The notes: generated from the letters alone by a model not told the origin. Numbered from the stretch's first letter, positions 36,180 through 47,222 are shown. The stretch: DNA of 64,000 nucleotides from Streptococcus parasanguinis CC87K (GCF_000507765.1 NZ_KI669401.1:310001-374000); one strand, 5' to 3'. Numbers and translations: made by a program.

Positions 36180-38477
36180 ATGCGACAATACCATGTAAAG
36201 CTTCATTTTCATAAGCAAAAAGGAAATTATTTTGCCTATGATATGTGGCAGTGGCAGGATCAAGTAGAAGGAAAATCAGTCTCTTTCTCCAAGTTAGATT
36301 ATTTTGGAGTAGAGGGAAATCTGGTATACGAGAGTGAGGATGCCTTGAGCCGGGGTCATGTCTTGGTTAAAGAAGGAGATTGGCTCACCAAAACCCGTGA
36401 TTTTGAAATCGAACTCTTACCAGAAGGGCATGTTCGAGAAGTTTGGATTCTCGATGGGGACGATACTGTCTATTATTCTTTGCAAGCTGCTTTGACGAGT
36501 CATGCTTATAGTCATCGTCAGCCTCATGCCTACGATATGGCGACCCATGCCAAGGAATTTGACACCAAATGGGCTTATCAAGGCTGGCTTGGTTATCGTG
36601 AAGAAGAAGGGGAGTATTGCTTTAAGCTGTGGGCCCCTACTGCTAAGAAAGTTGAATTGTTGCTCTATCAATCAACAGAGTTGGATGCGCCTATTTGGAA
36701 GACTATTCCGATGATGCGAGGCAAACAAGAGTCTAGCTACCATCCAGAAAACACCCAAGGTGTTTGGATTCTAGATTTTCTAGGAAATTTAAGTGGCATG
36801 GCTTATCAATATCGTGTGCATTTTGAACACCAGACTCAAGTGACGCGCGATCCTTATAGCATTGCAACGACAGCCGATGGAATGCGCTCAGCCATTCTCT
36901 CAAGAGCAGATCGTCAGTTTGATTGGGGCACTAAAAAAGGCGCCGATGCGACTCCCTGGCGCCTGGACAATCCTTGTCAAGCAGTGATCTATGAGATGCA
37001 CCTTCGGGATTTGACCAAGTCACCGACATCAGGTGTGGACGAGTCTTTGCGTGGGACCTATCTGGGGACTTGCCAAGAAGGAACTGTCAATAGCCATGGC
37101 GATGTGACTGCCTTTGATTATATCCGTCAGTTAGGGGTCAATGTCGTGCAATTGCAGCCGATATCTGATCGCTATAAACAGTACGATGAAGAAGGTCGTG
37201 TGACCTACAATTGGGGTTACGACGTTCAGAATCATTCTGCACCAGAAACCAGTTTTTCAACAGATCCATCCAATCCCAAACAAACCATGAAAGAGCTTAA
37301 AACTATGATCCGGACTTATCATGAAGCTGGGATTTCTGTAGTCATAGATGTGGTCTACAATCATACCTACTCAACTGAGCATGGTCCTTTCCAAAATACA
37401 GTTCCGGATTATTATTACCGGATGGAGCCAGATGGGCGCTTCCAAAATGGGACAGGTGTCGGGAATGAGACGGCAAGTGAGCATGAAATGTACCGCAAGT
37501 ACATGATTGATTCCCTCACGCACTGGGTAAAAGAGTACCAGATCGATGGTTTCCGCTTTGATTTGATGGGCATTCACGATGTGACGACAATGAATGCTAT
37601 TCGGGAGGCGATGGATGCTCTGGATCCTCGCATTCTCCTTTATGGAGAAGGTTGGGATATGGGAACCGGTCTCGCACCAGAGGATAAGGCTAAGAAAGAC
37701 AATGCGGCGCAATTGCCACGTATTGGATTCTTTAACGACACGGAGCGCGATGCTATTAAAGGAGCTGAGGTTTATGGTTCCATCAAACGTGGCTTTGTCA
37801 GCCGAAAATCAACAGAGAATATCGTTGCGCGTGCTGTTCTAGGTAGTGCGGAGCTGGGTCATTATTTAAGTCCGAATCAGGTTTTGAATTATGTGGAGGC
37901 TCATGACAATTATAATCTCTATGACTTGCTTCAGACCCTCCATCCAAATGAAGAAGTAGCAGGCTTGGTCAAGCGCTCAGAGTTGGCTACGGCCATGAAC
38001 CTGCTCTTCCAGGGTATGACCTTTATGCAATTGGGTCAAGAGTTTATGCGGACTAAATTGGTAGCGACAGGTCCTCATGGAGAGATCACACCTTTGGATC
38101 GTGAGCGGGCCATGAATTCCTACAATGCTCCAGATTTTGTGAATCAGGTCAATTGGGATCTGGTCAGTCAGAATAAGGAATCGATCGCCTACATTCGAAG
38201 CTTAATCGCCTTGAAGACCAGTCTTCCTGTCTTAGGGCTTGAAAGCTATGATAACATCTACCAACAAGTCTTTATCCAATCTGCGACAGATACCAGTGGT
38301 CTTGTCATCTATGAACTAACAGGAGACAAGAAGTACTTGGTCATCTTCAACGCCAGCGGGCTTCCATATTACCTCCAAAATTCAGATAAATTGAAATTAA
38401 TGGTTGGGAATAGTCGCCATAAACGTCCTTTCTATGTGGAGAATTTAACAGCTTCTATTTTTGAAGTCCTAGACTAA
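36180..38477 (+). CDS. pulA: Type I pullulanase
   Basis: 765 residues without a signal peptide, so intracellular. GH13 landmarks: TYNWGYDV near residue 343 (the pullulanase YNWGYD signature), VVIDVVYNHT near 390, GFRFDLMG with the nucleophile Asp near 458, LYGEGWDMG with the acid/base Glu near 488, and VEAHDNYNLYD near 573. An N-terminal starch-binding-like and a CBM48 module precede. It cuts alpha-1,6 branches of glycogen or imported maltodextrins. Neighbour order ligA-dgkB-pulA is typical of streptococci. Confidence 0.95.
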   Translation: MRQYHVKLHFHKQKGNYFAYDMWQWQDQVEGKSVSFSKLDYFGVEGNLVYESEDALSRGHVLVKEGDWLTKTRDFEIELLPEGHVREVWILDGDDTVYYSLQAALTSHAYSHRQPHAYDMATHAKEFDTKWAYQGWLGYREEEGEYCFKLWAPTAKKVELLLYQSTELDAPIWKTIPMMRGKQESSYHPENTQGVWILDFLGNLSGMAYQYRVHFEHQTQVTRDPYSIATTADGMRSAILSRADRQFDWGTKKGADATPWRLDNPCQAVIYEMHLRDLTKSPTSGVDESLRGTYLGTCQEGTVNSHGDVTAFDYIRQLGVNVVQLQPISDRYKQYDEEGRVTYNWGYDVQNHSAPETSFSTDPSNPKQTMKELKTMIRTYHEAGISVVIDVVYNHTYSTEHGPFQNTVPDYYYRMEPDGRFQNGTGVGNETASEHEMYRKYMIDSLTHWVKEYQIDGFRFDLMGIHDVTTMNAIREAMDALDPRILLYGEGWDMGTGLAPEDKAKKDNAAQLPRIGFFNDTERDAIKGAEVYGSIKRGFVSRKSTENIVARAVLGSAELGHYLSPNQVLNYVEAHDNYNLYDLLQTLHPNEEVAGLVKRSELATAMNLLFQGMTFMQLGQEFMRTKLVATGPHGEITPLDRERAMNSYNAPDFVNQVNWDLVSQNKESIAYIRSLIALKTSLPVLGLESYDNIYQQVFIQSATDTSGLVIYELTGDKKYLVIFNASGLPYYLQNSDKLKLMVGNSRHKRPFYVENLTASIFEVLD

Positions 38478-38499
38478 GTTCTTTTTAAAGAAATCATAA

Positions 38500-38535
38500 A
38501 ATCCCTGAGTTTTTAAACTCAGGGATTCTTTTTTA
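38500..38535. terminator. Bidirectional terminator between pulA and ltaS
   Basis: ATCCCTGAGTTT and AAACTCAGGGAT form a perfect 12-base stem; TTCTTTTTT follows on the plus strand and a looser A/T-rich tract serves the minus strand. Confidence 0.9.
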
Positions 38536-40692
38536 TTTAGATGAACTACTACTGGTCTCTGTTGAGGAAGAACTATCATCTTCTGGGTGCAATTCTTTAT
38601 AAGTTGGTGCCTTGAAGAGATCGACAGTGGACTGGTTGCCACGTTGGTTATAAAGGCTGGTTGATTTGTCACCTTTTTCCTTTTCAATCTTCTTCAATGC
38701 CTTGAAGGAATTGGTATAGGAATAATCATCTGGATTGACTTTTCCAAGATCATTGCCCTTGAAGAAGCGGAGGAGGTCACCGGTCTGGATGCTATCGCTA
38801 ATCTTTAATTGAAGGTTAGCGGCTTCCCTAATCTTGTCCAATTCTTCCTTGGTTTTTTCATCAGGATTAGTGATTTCCTCACCTGTTTTTGTGTAATAGG
38901 TCCGGCCACTATAGCTCGTATACTCAGGAGTTACAAAGTAGTTAGCGGAGCGGAAGGCTACAATTTGATCATGTTCTGGTGAGAGCATATCTTGACCAAC
39001 TTGGAGAAATTTGTTGGACTCAATGCCCAGCAAATGTTCTAAGGTTGGGAGCATATCAATCTCACCACCAAAGGTATCAATGATGCCTCCTTTATCCATA
39101 CCTGGAACGACTACCATATAGGGTACTCGTTGCAACATGGCATTGTCATAGCTTGACCACGTTTCAGAGTTCTTACCAAGTAGAGGAGCAAGAGCTGGGT
39201 TACGAGAGTTTGAAATTCCGTAGTGGTCCCCATAGAGAACGATGATGGAATTTTTGTAAAGACCAGATTCTTTCAAGTAATCAAAGAAGGCCTTGATCGA
39301 AGAATCCAGGTAGTTAGCGGTCGCAAAATAGCCATTGATGGTTTCGTCTTGTGTCTTAGCAAGAGGGAAGCCAAGATCATCTCCTGACAAGCTAGTCGTA
39401 TAAGGGTAGTGGTTGGAAACCGTAATGAACTTAGTATAGAAAGGCTGTTGCAATCTCTCGAGGTATTTGATGGAATCTTTGAGCATGTATTTGTCATTGA
39501 GACCATACTGGAAGGAGTTGCTGCTGTCTTGTTTGGTGAAGTAGCTAGCATCAAAGAAATAATTGTAGCCCCATTGTTTATAGGCCGTATTTCGATTCCA
39601 GAAACTTCCAGCATTCCCGTGGAAAACAGCGCTCGAGTTGTAACCATTTTTCGAAAGAATAAATGGTGCGGCCTGTTGGGTATTGGTTCCACCATAGTTC
39701 ACCATAAAGGAACCTTGGTTGAGTCCAAAGAGCCCAGTTTCAATCATGGTCTCAGCATCAGACGTTTTCCCTGCCTTGACTTGGTTAAAGACATTCGAAA
39801 AGGCAAAGGTTTCCTTCGAATGATAGAGGGAATTTAAGAAAGGCGTCACTTCATATTCTTTATCGTCTACTTTCAACTTGTAATCGATCAAGAATTGTTG
39901 GAAACTTTCCAAGTGAATGTAGATGACATTACGGCCTTTGGCCATTCCGAAGTATTCAGGATTAGCTTTGGCATAATGCTGTTGGATATATTCTTCAACC
40001 GGTTTTAGATCTGCCTCAGATGCTTTGGAACGCTCTTTGTTTGCAACATAAGTTTGATTAGCGCTGTATCCTAGAAAAGCAGGAAGACCCAAGGCACGAA
40101 CAACATAGTAGTTTGAGAACCCACGTGTCAAGAGCTCAGGCCGGTCAATTTCTGCAAGGAAAAGATTGGCCGAAAAGAGCATAGCAGACAAAGATGTGAT
40201 CGCAAAACTAGCTCGTTTATTGAAGGGACGGTTATCCATTCGAATCCATTTCTTAAAGAAGAAGAAAGCTAGAATCGGGAAATCCAAAATATAAATCACA
40301 TCCCAAGGGCGGAACAATTCTAAAGCTGCAGCTCCAAGACCGGCGGAAACCTTGCTGGAAGCCAACATGGTATTAACTGTTACAAAGTCTGTAAATTCTC
40401 GATAATAAATAGAATTGGAAATCAACCAGATAAATAAGAGAAGGTAGATCCCAAAAGCCAAACTATAAAAGAGCTTGGTAGGTTTGATATAGAGTGCTAG
40501 ACCGATTAACAGTAAGCTGACCGGAAATGGATTGATCACTGCTAGAAAGATCTGATACGGTCCCTGAATGTCTAAATTAAAATCAACTGAATAGGCCCAC
40601 ATGGTTTTGAACCAGTAGAGCAGCAGAAGGGTCAAGACAAATCCTAGTCTGGTACTCATGAAATTGAGTATCGAATTCGTAATTTTTTTCAC
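38533..40692 (-). CDS. ltaS: Lipoteichoic acid synthase
   Basis: 719 residues: five N-terminal transmembrane helices (within about 15-175) and an extracellular sulfatase-fold domain with IYIHLESFQQF, NQVKAGKTSDAETM (catalytic Thr near residue 310), HGNAGSFWNR, SNHYPY and YGDHYG. LtaS polymerises glycerol phosphate from phosphatidylglycerol onto a glycolipid anchor. The C-terminus ends in a serine-rich tail (DDSSSSTETSSSSSK). Start is GTG with GGAAGT upstream. Diacylglycerol it releases is handled by DgkB encoded nearby. It is related to the phosphoglycerol transferase at 14778 but shorter. Confidence 0.94.
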   Translation of the reverse strand: MKKITNSILNFMSTRLGFVLTLLLLYWFKTMWAYSVDFNLDIQGPYQIFLAVINPFPVSLLLIGLALYIKPTKLFYSLAFGIYLLLFIWLISNSIYYREFTDFVTVNTMLASSKVSAGLGAAALELFRPWDVIYILDFPILAFFFFKKWIRMDNRPFNKRASFAITSLSAMLFSANLFLAEIDRPELLTRGFSNYYVVRALGLPAFLGYSANQTYVANKERSKASEADLKPVEEYIQQHYAKANPEYFGMAKGRNVIYIHLESFQQFLIDYKLKVDDKEYEVTPFLNSLYHSKETFAFSNVFNQVKAGKTSDAETMIETGLFGLNQGSFMVNYGGTNTQQAAPFILSKNGYNSSAVFHGNAGSFWNRNTAYKQWGYNYFFDASYFTKQDSSNSFQYGLNDKYMLKDSIKYLERLQQPFYTKFITVSNHYPYTTSLSGDDLGFPLAKTQDETINGYFATANYLDSSIKAFFDYLKESGLYKNSIIVLYGDHYGISNSRNPALAPLLGKNSETWSSYDNAMLQRVPYMVVVPGMDKGGIIDTFGGEIDMLPTLEHLLGIESNKFLQVGQDMLSPEHDQIVAFRSANYFVTPEYTSYSGRTYYTKTGEEITNPDEKTKEELDKIREAANLQLKISDSIQTGDLLRFFKGNDLGKVNPDDYSYTNSFKALKKIEKEKGDKSTSLYNQRGNQSTVDLFKAPTYKELHPEDDSSSSTETSSSSSK

Positions 40693-40737
40693 AAAATGTT
40701 ACTTCCTTGTCTTATTTCCTAAAAATTTTCATATACA

Positions 40738-40743
40738 AGTATA
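40738..40743 (-). promoter_or_regulatory. ltaS promoter, extended -10
   Basis: Minus strand TGGTATACT: extended TG plus TATACT, about 45 bases before the start. Confidence 0.6.
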
Positions 40744-40886
40744 CCACATTTTTATGGAGAAAGAAAAAAATGACTGTAAAGAAGAGGAAAGAAATAGGAG
40801 AGATCTGGTATTTTATATCGTTTAAAGCTAAATGATGAGAGCTACGATAAAATGGTAAAAAAAGTTCCAGTAAATAAAGCCTCCCT

Positions 40887-40915
40887 TTGTGAAAACTGCA
40901 GACTTTTGCTATAAT
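40887..40915 (+). promoter_or_regulatory. Promoter of the rRNA methyltransferase-aroD-aroE operon
   Basis: TTGTGA (40887-40892), 17 bases, TGCTATAAT with TATAAT at 40910-40915. The ATG follows only seven bases later, so the mRNA should start at or very near the start codon. Confidence 0.7.
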
Positions 40916-40922
40916 AGAGGGT

Positions 40923-42086
40923 ATGAAAAAACTCACAGTCAGTCGGCAAGTAGCTCGAAAACTAAAACAAGGACAATCGCTCCTTGAAAAGCAAGACTTT
41001 GATTCGCTTCCTACCTTGGATCAAGCGGTTCAATTGCTTTCAGGAGATGGACAATCCCTCGGTGTCGGATACTTATCTGAACAAAATAAAGGGATTGGAT
41101 GGTTTGTTTCGCAAGAGTTGGTCGCTTTTGATCAAGACTTTTTTAAAAAGCTTTTCATCAAAGCTAAGCAATATCGTCGTTCTTATTATGAGGATGAGAA
41201 GACAACTGCTTTTCGTCTCTTTAACCAAGAGGGAGATGGTTTTGGTGGTTTCACGGTTGACTTGTATGGTGAGTTTGTTGTCTTTTCTTGGTACAATCCC
41301 TTCGTGTTTCAGATCAAGGAAACCATTCTAGCGGCCTTTCAAGAGGCTTTTCCTGAAGTCCGAGGCGGCTATGAAAAGATTCGCTTTAAAGGCATGGACT
41401 ATGAATCGGCTCATGTCTATGGTGAAGAAGCACCGCAAGAATTTTTGATTCTTGAAAATGGAGTTTCTTACCAAGTCTTTCTCAATGATGGCTTGATGAC
41501 GGGGATCTTTTTGGATCAGCATGAAGTTCGAGGTAGCTTGGTAGAGGGCTTAGCAGCTGGCAAGTCCTTGCTCAATATGTTCTCCTATACGGCAGCCTTC
41601 TCTGTGGCTGCGGCAATGGGTGGAGCAGTTGAGACAACATCGGTCGATCTGGCTAAGAGAAGTAGAGAATTATCAGAAGCGCATTTTGTGGCAAATGGCT
41701 TGGCGCTGGATGCTCATCGTTTTGTCGTGATGGATGTCTTTGACTATTACAAATATGCCAAACGCCATGAGCTAAGCTATGATGTGATCGTGCTCGATCC
41801 GCCTAGCTTTGCGCGGAATAAAAAACGGACCTTTTCAGTTGCTAAAGATTATCATCGATTGGTCAGTGAGGCCCTCGAGATTTTAAATCCAGGAGGAACC
41901 TTGATTCTCAGTACCAATGCGGCAAATGTGACCAAAGAGAAATTTAAAAAACAAATCGAAAAGGGATTTCAAGGGCGTAAACATCGTTATGTAGCAGAAT
42001 ACGGCCTTCCGGTAGATTTTCGATGGAACAAGAAAGAAGAAAGTAGTAATTACTTAAAAGTATTTACGATTAGGGTGGATGTATGA
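40923..42086 (+). CDS. Class I SAM-dependent rRNA methyltransferase (RlmI-like)
   Basis: 387 residues. A PUA-like N-terminal domain (about 1-80) precedes an RlmI-like middle ([28 protein letters not shown]) and a Rossmann methyltransferase core: [33 protein letters not shown], and [20 protein letters not shown]. It fits the RlmI family of 23S rRNA m5C methyltransferases. Start follows the -10 by seven bases with no leader. Its stop overlaps aroD by four bases, so it heads the first shikimate transcript. Confidence 0.88.
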   Translation: MKKLTVSRQVARKLKQGQSLLEKQDFDSLPTLDQAVQLLSGDGQSLGVGYLSEQNKGIGWFVSQELVAFDQDFFKKLFIKAKQYRRSYYEDEKTTAFRLFNQEGDGFGGFTVDLYGEFVVFSWYNPFVFQIKETILAAFQEAFPEVRGGYEKIRFKGMDYESAHVYGEEAPQEFLILENGVSYQVFLNDGLMTGIFLDQHEVRGSLVEGLAAGKSLLNMFSYTAAFSVAAAMGGAVETTSVDLAKRSRELSEAHFVANGLALDAHRFVVMDVFDYYKYAKRHELSYDVIVLDPPSFARNKKRTFSVAKDYHRLVSEALEILNPGGTLILSTNAANVTKEKFKKQIEKGFQGRKHRYVAEYGLPVDFRWNKKEESSNYLKVFTIRVDV

Positions 42087-42760
42087 AGTTAGTTGTGTCG
42101 ATTATGCCTCGCTCCTTAGAAGAGGCGCAACAACTAGATGGTTCGCGTTACGATGATGCGGATGTCATTGAGTGGCGTGCGGACTTTTTAGAAAAAAACG
42201 AGATCTTAACCGTTGCTCCAGCAGTATTTGAAAAATTTGCTGGACGCGAAATTTTATTCACCTTACGGACTCGAGCTGAAGGGGGAGAGATGGAGCTGAC
42301 CAACGAGGAATATGTTGGAATCCTGAAAGATATTCAATCCATCTATCATCCGGATTATATCGATTTCGAGTATTATAGTCACCGTGAAGTCTTTGAAGAG
42401 ATGTTGGAATTTTCAAATCTTGTTCTCAGCTACCATAACTTCCAAGAAACTCCGGAAAATATGATGGAGATCTTATCGGAATTGACCAGCTTTTCTCCAA
42501 AATTAGTCAAAGTATCTGTCATGGCCCACAATGAACAAGATGTTCTTGACTTGATGAATTATACGCGTGGTTTCAAGACACTGAACCCTGAGCAAGAATA
42601 TGTAACGATTTCCATGGGCAAGGTCGGGAAGATTTCGCGCTTGACAGCTGATTTGACAGGTTCTTCCTGGTCTTATGCTAGAGTTGGAGATGAAAGTGCC
42701 CCAGGTCAAATTCCTCTTGAAAATATGAGAAGAATTCGGGAGTTATTAAATGAAGATTGA
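42083..42760 (+). CDS. aroD: 3-dehydroquinate dehydratase, type I
   Basis: 225 residues. Type I AroD features: [29 protein letters not shown] and [10 protein letters not shown] with the Schiff-base Lys (about residue 145), and [14 protein letters not shown]. It dehydrates 3-dehydroquinate to 3-dehydroshikimate, step three of the shikimate pathway. Overlaps both neighbours (4 and 11 bases), so translation is coupled. Confidence 0.96.
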   Translation: MKLVVSIMPRSLEEAQQLDGSRYDDADVIEWRADFLEKNEILTVAPAVFEKFAGREILFTLRTRAEGGEMELTNEEYVGILKDIQSIYHPDYIDFEYYSHREVFEEMLEFSNLVLSYHNFQETPENMMEILSELTSFSPKLVKVSVMAHNEQDVLDLMNYTRGFKTLNPEQEYVTISMGKVGKISRLTADLTGSSWSYARVGDESAPGQIPLENMRRIRELLNED

Positions 42761-43622
42761 CGGATATACTCGGATGGCAGCTGTCATTGCCCATCCCATT
42801 CGTCATAGTATCTCTCCTTTCATTCATAATCTAGCCTATGAATTAACAGCGACCAATGCTGCTTATCTAGCTTGGGATATTGCTGAAGAAGACTTAGAAA
42901 GCACCATCAGCCAAATTCGTAAGTTGGATATGATTGGGGCCAATATCTCCATGCCCTACAAGCAGAAGGTCTTTCCTTACTTAGATGAAGTGGATGAGAT
43001 GGCCCGAAAGATCGGTTCTGTCAATACTATCGTTCACCGCGATGGTAAACTTAAAGGCTATAATACGGATGGGATTGGTTTCTTTCGTAGTTTACCTCCT
43101 GCTTTCTCTATTAAGGGAAAAACAATGGTTCTCTTAGGTGCAGGTGGTGCAGCTTTAGCGATTATTGCACAGGCGATTCATCTAGGTGTAAAACGTATCC
43201 TTGTCTTTGTGAGAGAGGAAAGATTGGTTCATTATCGTTCAATAGTTCAGTTGATTGAAGAAGGCTTTGATTTCTTGATAGAATTGTATGCGATTGAGAA
43301 AGATGAAGACGTTCAAAGCTCCTTTAATCAAGCCGATCTCATCTTAAATGCGACTGGTGTTGGGATGGATGGTCAGTCTCTTCCGATAGCGAGTCACTTG
43401 ACCTTTCCCCCACAGGCCTTAATCGTAGAGATGGCTTACTATCCGGCAGTGCCCCCCTTTCTGCAATTGGCAGTGAATCAAGGAAACCAGAGGGAAAATG
43501 GGCTGGGAATGCTCTTTTATCAAGCTGAAGCAGCCTTTGAATTAATGACTGGGAAAGTATTTCCTACAGAGTCTGTATGGGAAGCATTGACAACAGAATA
43601 TCGCCAATTTGTATGTGACTAA
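42750..43622 (+). CDS. aroE: Shikimate dehydrogenase
   Basis: 290 residues. [17 protein letters not shown] binds shikimate, MPYKQKV carries the catalytic Lys, NTDGIGF the Asp, and [16 protein letters not shown] the NADP loop. It reduces 3-dehydroshikimate to shikimate. GGGAGTT provides the ribosome site within aroD. It ends at a strong terminator. Confidence 0.96.
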   Translation: MKIDGYTRMAAVIAHPIRHSISPFIHNLAYELTATNAAYLAWDIAEEDLESTISQIRKLDMIGANISMPYKQKVFPYLDEVDEMARKIGSVNTIVHRDGKLKGYNTDGIGFFRSLPPAFSIKGKTMVLLGAGGAALAIIAQAIHLGVKRILVFVREERLVHYRSIVQLIEEGFDFLIELYAIEKDEDVQSSFNQADLILNATGVGMDGQSLPIASHLTFPPQALIVEMAYYPAVPPFLQLAVNQGNQRENGLGMLFYQAEAAFELMTGKVFPTESVWEALTTEYRQFVCD

Positions 43623-43659
43623 GAGAGGGTTTTACATTTTCCTATTGAAAAAGCTTTAT

Positions 43660-43715
43660 GAGATTAGAACAGGAACTGATTTTTTAAAAAACAGTCTTGC
43701 TCTAGTCTCTTTTTC
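43660..43715 (+). terminator. Terminator between aroE and aroB
   Basis: GAGATTAGAACAGGAACTG (43660-43678) pairs over nearly its full length with CAGTCTTGCTCTAGTCTC (43692-43709), followed by TTTTTC. It splits the aro genes into separate transcripts. Confidence 0.85.
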
Positions 43716-43722
43716 ATTTTGA

Positions 43723-43758
43723 TTGAGACATGTGCCCTATTTCATGATAAGATAGAAT
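43723..43758 (+). promoter_or_regulatory. aroB promoter region
   Basis: TTGAGA (43723) followed by CATGATAAGATAGAAT (43743-43758). The exact -10 is unclear. The stretch resembles the aroA promoter, which reads ATGATAGAAT after a similar CATGTCCTATTT. Confidence 0.4.
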
Positions 43759-43784
43759 CAAAGAAAAACGTGAAGGAGATTCCT

Positions 43785-44858
43785 ATGAACGTATCGGTAC
43801 CTATTCCAGGACATTCCTATGATATTGTGATTGAAAGAGGTGGTCTCAACCAGGTTGGAGACTGGTTGCGCACTCTTTGGGGCGATAAAAAAATCGCCAT
43901 TATTTCCGATAACCGCGTGGCTAAGCTATATGCCTCTATCGTAGAGAAGAGCCTTGAGAAAGCTGGTTTTCAAGTGGTGCGCTTTGAGTTTCTTCAAGGG
44001 GAAGCCAGTAAGAATCTAACCACTGTTTCAAAAGTCTATGACTTTCTAGCTACCCAGGGCATGACGCGCAGTGATGGTATCGTCGCTCTTGGGGGTGGCG
44101 TAGTTGGTGATTTGGCTGGTTTTGCTGCCTCGACCTATATGCGAGGAATTTCCTTTGTTCAGATCCCGACTAGCTTGACCGCACAGGTGGATTCTTCTAT
44201 CGGGGGAAAGACGGGAGTCAACACAACACTTGCTAAAAACATGGTAGGGACCTTTGCTCAACCAGATGGTGTGTTTATTGATCCTGAAGTGTTGAGCACG
44301 TTGGGGCAACGTGAATTGATCGAGGGAATGGGCGAAGTCATCAAGTACGGTCTCATCCAAGATACGGAACTCTGGGAAGAATTGGAAGCCATGGATGGTT
44401 CTGTCCAGAGTATTTTAGAGCATGCAGAGAGCATCATTTCCCATTCTTGCCTGGTGAAGCGAGACCATGTGGTGGCAGATGAGTTGGACAATGGTATTCG
44501 ACTGTATCTCAATTTTGGTCATACCATCGGGCATGCTATTGAAGCGACAGCTGGTTATGGGCAGGTTATGCATGGAGAAGCCGTCAGTATGGGCATGGTG
44601 CAGCTCTCCCGAGTTGCAGAAGAAAAGGGCTTGATGCCAAAAGGAATCAGCCAACAAATCGAAGAAATGTGCCGGAAATTTGGCCTTCCGGTGACCTATG
44701 AGAACTGGGATAAAGAAGCCCTTTATCAAGCCTTGACTCATGACAAAAAAGCGCGTGGGACGAACTTGAAATTAGTAATTGTTCCAGAGTTGGGGCAAGC
44801 AGCGATTCATCAAATCCCTCTTCAAGAAATGAAGGACTTTTTAGAAAGAAAGGAATAA
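43785..44858 (+). CDS. aroB: 3-dehydroquinate synthase
   Basis: 357 residues from the ATG at 43785, which has AAGGAGA at the right distance; the frame extends upstream without a site. NAD and zinc motifs: [61 protein letters not shown] and [10 protein letters not shown]. It cyclises DAHP to 3-dehydroquinate, step two of the pathway. Followed after six bases by aroC. Confidence 0.96.
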   Translation: MNVSVPIPGHSYDIVIERGGLNQVGDWLRTLWGDKKIAIISDNRVAKLYASIVEKSLEKAGFQVVRFEFLQGEASKNLTTVSKVYDFLATQGMTRSDGIVALGGGVVGDLAGFAASTYMRGISFVQIPTSLTAQVDSSIGGKTGVNTTLAKNMVGTFAQPDGVFIDPEVLSTLGQRELIEGMGEVIKYGLIQDTELWEELEAMDGSVQSILEHAESIISHSCLVKRDHVVADELDNGIRLYLNFGHTIGHAIEATAGYGQVMHGEAVSMGMVQLSRVAEEKGLMPKGISQQIEEMCRKFGLPVTYENWDKEALYQALTHDKKARGTNLKLVIVPELGQAAIHQIPLQEMKDFLERKE

Positions 44859-44864
44859 GGTCGT

Positions 44865-46031
44865 ATGAGATATTTAACAGCAGGAGAGTCCCATGGGCCT
44901 CGATTAACAGCCATCATAGAGGGCGTTCCGGCAGGCCTTCCTTTATCTGAAGAAGATATTAATAAAGAGCTCAAACGTCGACAAGGTGGCTATGGTCGTG
45001 GTGCTCGGATGAAAATTGAGAGTGACCGGGTCGAGATCACATCAGGGGTCCGTCATGGCTTGACCATGGGAGGTCCGATTACTCTGAACGTGACCAATCT
45101 GGATCATCAAAAATGGCTAGAGATCATGAATGTAGCACCGGTCGAAGAGAAAAAGAAAAATCTACGTAAGATCACCAAGCCACGTCCTGGTCATGCCGAT
45201 CTAGTCGGAGGGATCAAATACCGTTTTGACGATCTCCGTAATTCCTTAGAGCGTTCTTCTGCCCGTGAGACGACCATGCGTGTAGCCGTTGGTGCAGTTG
45301 CTAAACGGATTTTAGAAGAAATCGGCCTTGAAGTGGCCAGCCACATTGTTAATTTTGGGGGAATTGAGATTGCAATTCCCGAGAATCTAACCGTTTCTGA
45401 AATCAAGGAAAAGGCAGCGAAGTCGGAAGTTTCGATCGTTGTGCCAGAACAAGAAGAAGCCGTTAAGGCCTACATTGACCAAGTAAAAAAAGATGGCGAT
45501 ACTATCGGGGGAATTGTGGAAACCTTGGTTGGTGGTGTGCCTGTTGGACTAGGATCCTATGTGCAATGGGACAAGAAATTGGATGCCAAAATCGCTCAAG
45601 GGGTGGTCTCTATCAATGCCTTTAAGGGAGTTGAGTTTGGCCTTGGTTTTGACGCAGGTCGCCTAAAAGGTAGTCAAGTCATGGATGAAATCATCTGGTC
45701 TCAAGACACCGGTTATACCCGTCGCACCAATAATCTTGGTGGTTTTGAAGGGGGCATGACCAATGGTGAGCCCATTCTGGTTCGTGGCGTCATGAAGCCT
45801 ATTCCGACTCTCTACAAACCCTTGATGAGTGTGGATATTGAAACCCATGAACCCTATAAGGCGACGGTTGAGCGCAGCGACCCAACGGCTCTACCTGCTG
45901 CAGGAGTGGTAATGGAAGCAGTGGTCGCAACGGTCCTTGCGACAGAAGTGCTTGAAAAATTCTCATCCGATAACTTGGAAGAATTGAAAGAAGCCGTTGC
46001 CAAGCACCGGGACTTTACGAAGAATTTTTAA
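44865..46031 (+). CDS. aroC: Chorismate synthase
   Basis: 388 residues. It begins [20 protein letters not shown] and has [39 protein letters not shown] and [18 protein letters not shown], the conserved FMN-binding set. It converts EPSP to chorismate, the branch point of aromatic synthesis, in the cytosol with reduced FMN. Its last codons are followed closely by tyrA on the same transcript. Confidence 0.97.
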   Translation: MRYLTAGESHGPRLTAIIEGVPAGLPLSEEDINKELKRRQGGYGRGARMKIESDRVEITSGVRHGLTMGGPITLNVTNLDHQKWLEIMNVAPVEEKKKNLRKITKPRPGHADLVGGIKYRFDDLRNSLERSSARETTMRVAVGAVAKRILEEIGLEVASHIVNFGGIEIAIPENLTVSEIKEKAAKSEVSIVVPEQEEAVKAYIDQVKKDGDTIGGIVETLVGGVPVGLGSYVQWDKKLDAKIAQGVVSINAFKGVEFGLGFDAGRLKGSQVMDEIIWSQDTGYTRRTNNLGGFEGGMTNGEPILVRGVMKPIPTLYKPLMSVDIETHEPYKATVERSDPTALPAAGVVMEAVVATVLATEVLEKFSSDNLEELKEAVAKHRDFTKNF

Positions 46032-46047
46032 GAGAAAGAGTTTTCCT

Positions 46048-47154
46048 TTGGAGAAGAAAGTTGTTTATATTGCAGGGTTGGGCTTGATTGGTGCTTCACT
46101 TGCGCTAGGCATTAAGAGAGCCCACCCAAACGTGACTGTTCTTGGGTACAATCGTAGTGAAGCCTCTCGAACCATCGCCCTTGAAAGAGGAATGGTGGAT
46201 CAAGTGACGGATGATTTCGCAGCCTTTGCCCCTTTAGCAGATATCATTATTTTGGCCCTTCCCATCAAGCAAACCAAGTCTTACTTAGAAACCTTAGCTA
46301 GCTTGCATTTGAAAGACCGGGTACTGGTGACAGATGCAGGCTCTACCAAGGCAGAAATTGTCACACAAGCTGAAAAGGTATTTACAGACAAGGCTGTTCG
46401 CTTTGTGGGAGGACACCCCATGGCTGGTAGTCATAAGACAGGTGCCGCAGCAGCAGATGCAACCTTATTTGAAAATGCCTATTATATTTTTACTCCTTCC
46501 AGCTTGACGACAGGAGGTGCCATGGAAGAGTTGAAAGAGCTTCTGAGTGGATTGGGATCTCGATTTATTGAAATCGATGCCGAGGAACACGATCGGGTGA
46601 CTTCCCAGATCAGCCATTTTCCTCATATTTTAGCCTCGACTCTGGTCGAGCAGGCTGTAGCTTATGGGGAAGAGCATGAAATGACCCGCCGTTTTGCGGC
46701 TGGTGGCTTTCGGGATATGACACGGATCGCGGAAAGTGAGCCAGGTATGTGGACTTCTATTCTCTTGTCCAACCCTCAAGCGATATTGGAGCGGATTGCA
46801 GATTTCAAAGAGCGATTGGATCAGGTAGCTGAGACCATTCAAGCAGATAACGAGAAGGCTATTTGGTCCTTTTTCCATGAAGGGCGGAAGCACCGAAAAG
46901 AAATGCAGATCCATCAGCGTGCTGGACGCGATAGTGCCTATGATCTCTTTATTGATGTTCCAGATAAAGAAGGTGTAATCCTTGAAATCTTACAACTCCT
47001 ACAAGGGATTTCCTTGGTTAATATTCACATCAATGAAGAGAATCGTGAAGATATCCACGGGATTTTGCAGCTGACCTTCAAAAATGCAGAAGATCAGGAG
47101 AGGGCTCAAACATTGATCAGCCAGGCGACGTCTTATACCGTTCTTGCTCGCTAG
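46048..47154 (+). CDS. tyrA: Prephenate dehydrogenase
   Basis: 368 residues from a TTG at 46048, chosen because the product then starts MEKKVVYIAGLGLIGASLAL like its relatives, with AGAGAAAGAG upstream. The NAD loop GLGLIGAS, DAGSTKAEI, GGHPMAGSHKTGAAAAD and SHFPHILASTL identify the enzyme; the final 75 residues form an ACT domain that likely senses tyrosine. It makes 4-hydroxyphenylpyruvate for tyrosine. Confidence 0.93.
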   Translation: MEKKVVYIAGLGLIGASLALGIKRAHPNVTVLGYNRSEASRTIALERGMVDQVTDDFAAFAPLADIIILALPIKQTKSYLETLASLHLKDRVLVTDAGSTKAEIVTQAEKVFTDKAVRFVGGHPMAGSHKTGAAAADATLFENAYYIFTPSSLTTGGAMEELKELLSGLGSRFIEIDAEEHDRVTSQISHFPHILASTLVEQAVAYGEEHEMTRRFAAGGFRDMTRIAESEPGMWTSILLSNPQAILERIADFKERLDQVAETIQADNEKAIWSFFHEGRKHRKEMQIHQRAGRDSAYDLFIDVPDKEGVILEILQLLQGISLVNIHINEENREDIHGILQLTFKNAEDQERAQTLISQATSYTVLAR

Positions 47155-47216
47155 GTCTACAGAAGGATTTGCATCAAAAGGCCTGCTTCATTTTAGGAAT
47201 ATTGAAGGAAAAGCAG

Positions 47217-47222
47217 TATAAT
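47217..47222 (+). promoter_or_regulatory. -10 before the YlbF/YmcA gene
   Basis: Perfect TATAAT at 47217-47222, about 30 bases before the start codon; the -35 is weak. Confidence 0.5.

Noticed and set aside
39409-39837. 142-codon plus-strand frame opposite ltaS
   Set aside because: Antisense to the catalytic domain of ltaS, with no ribosome site.
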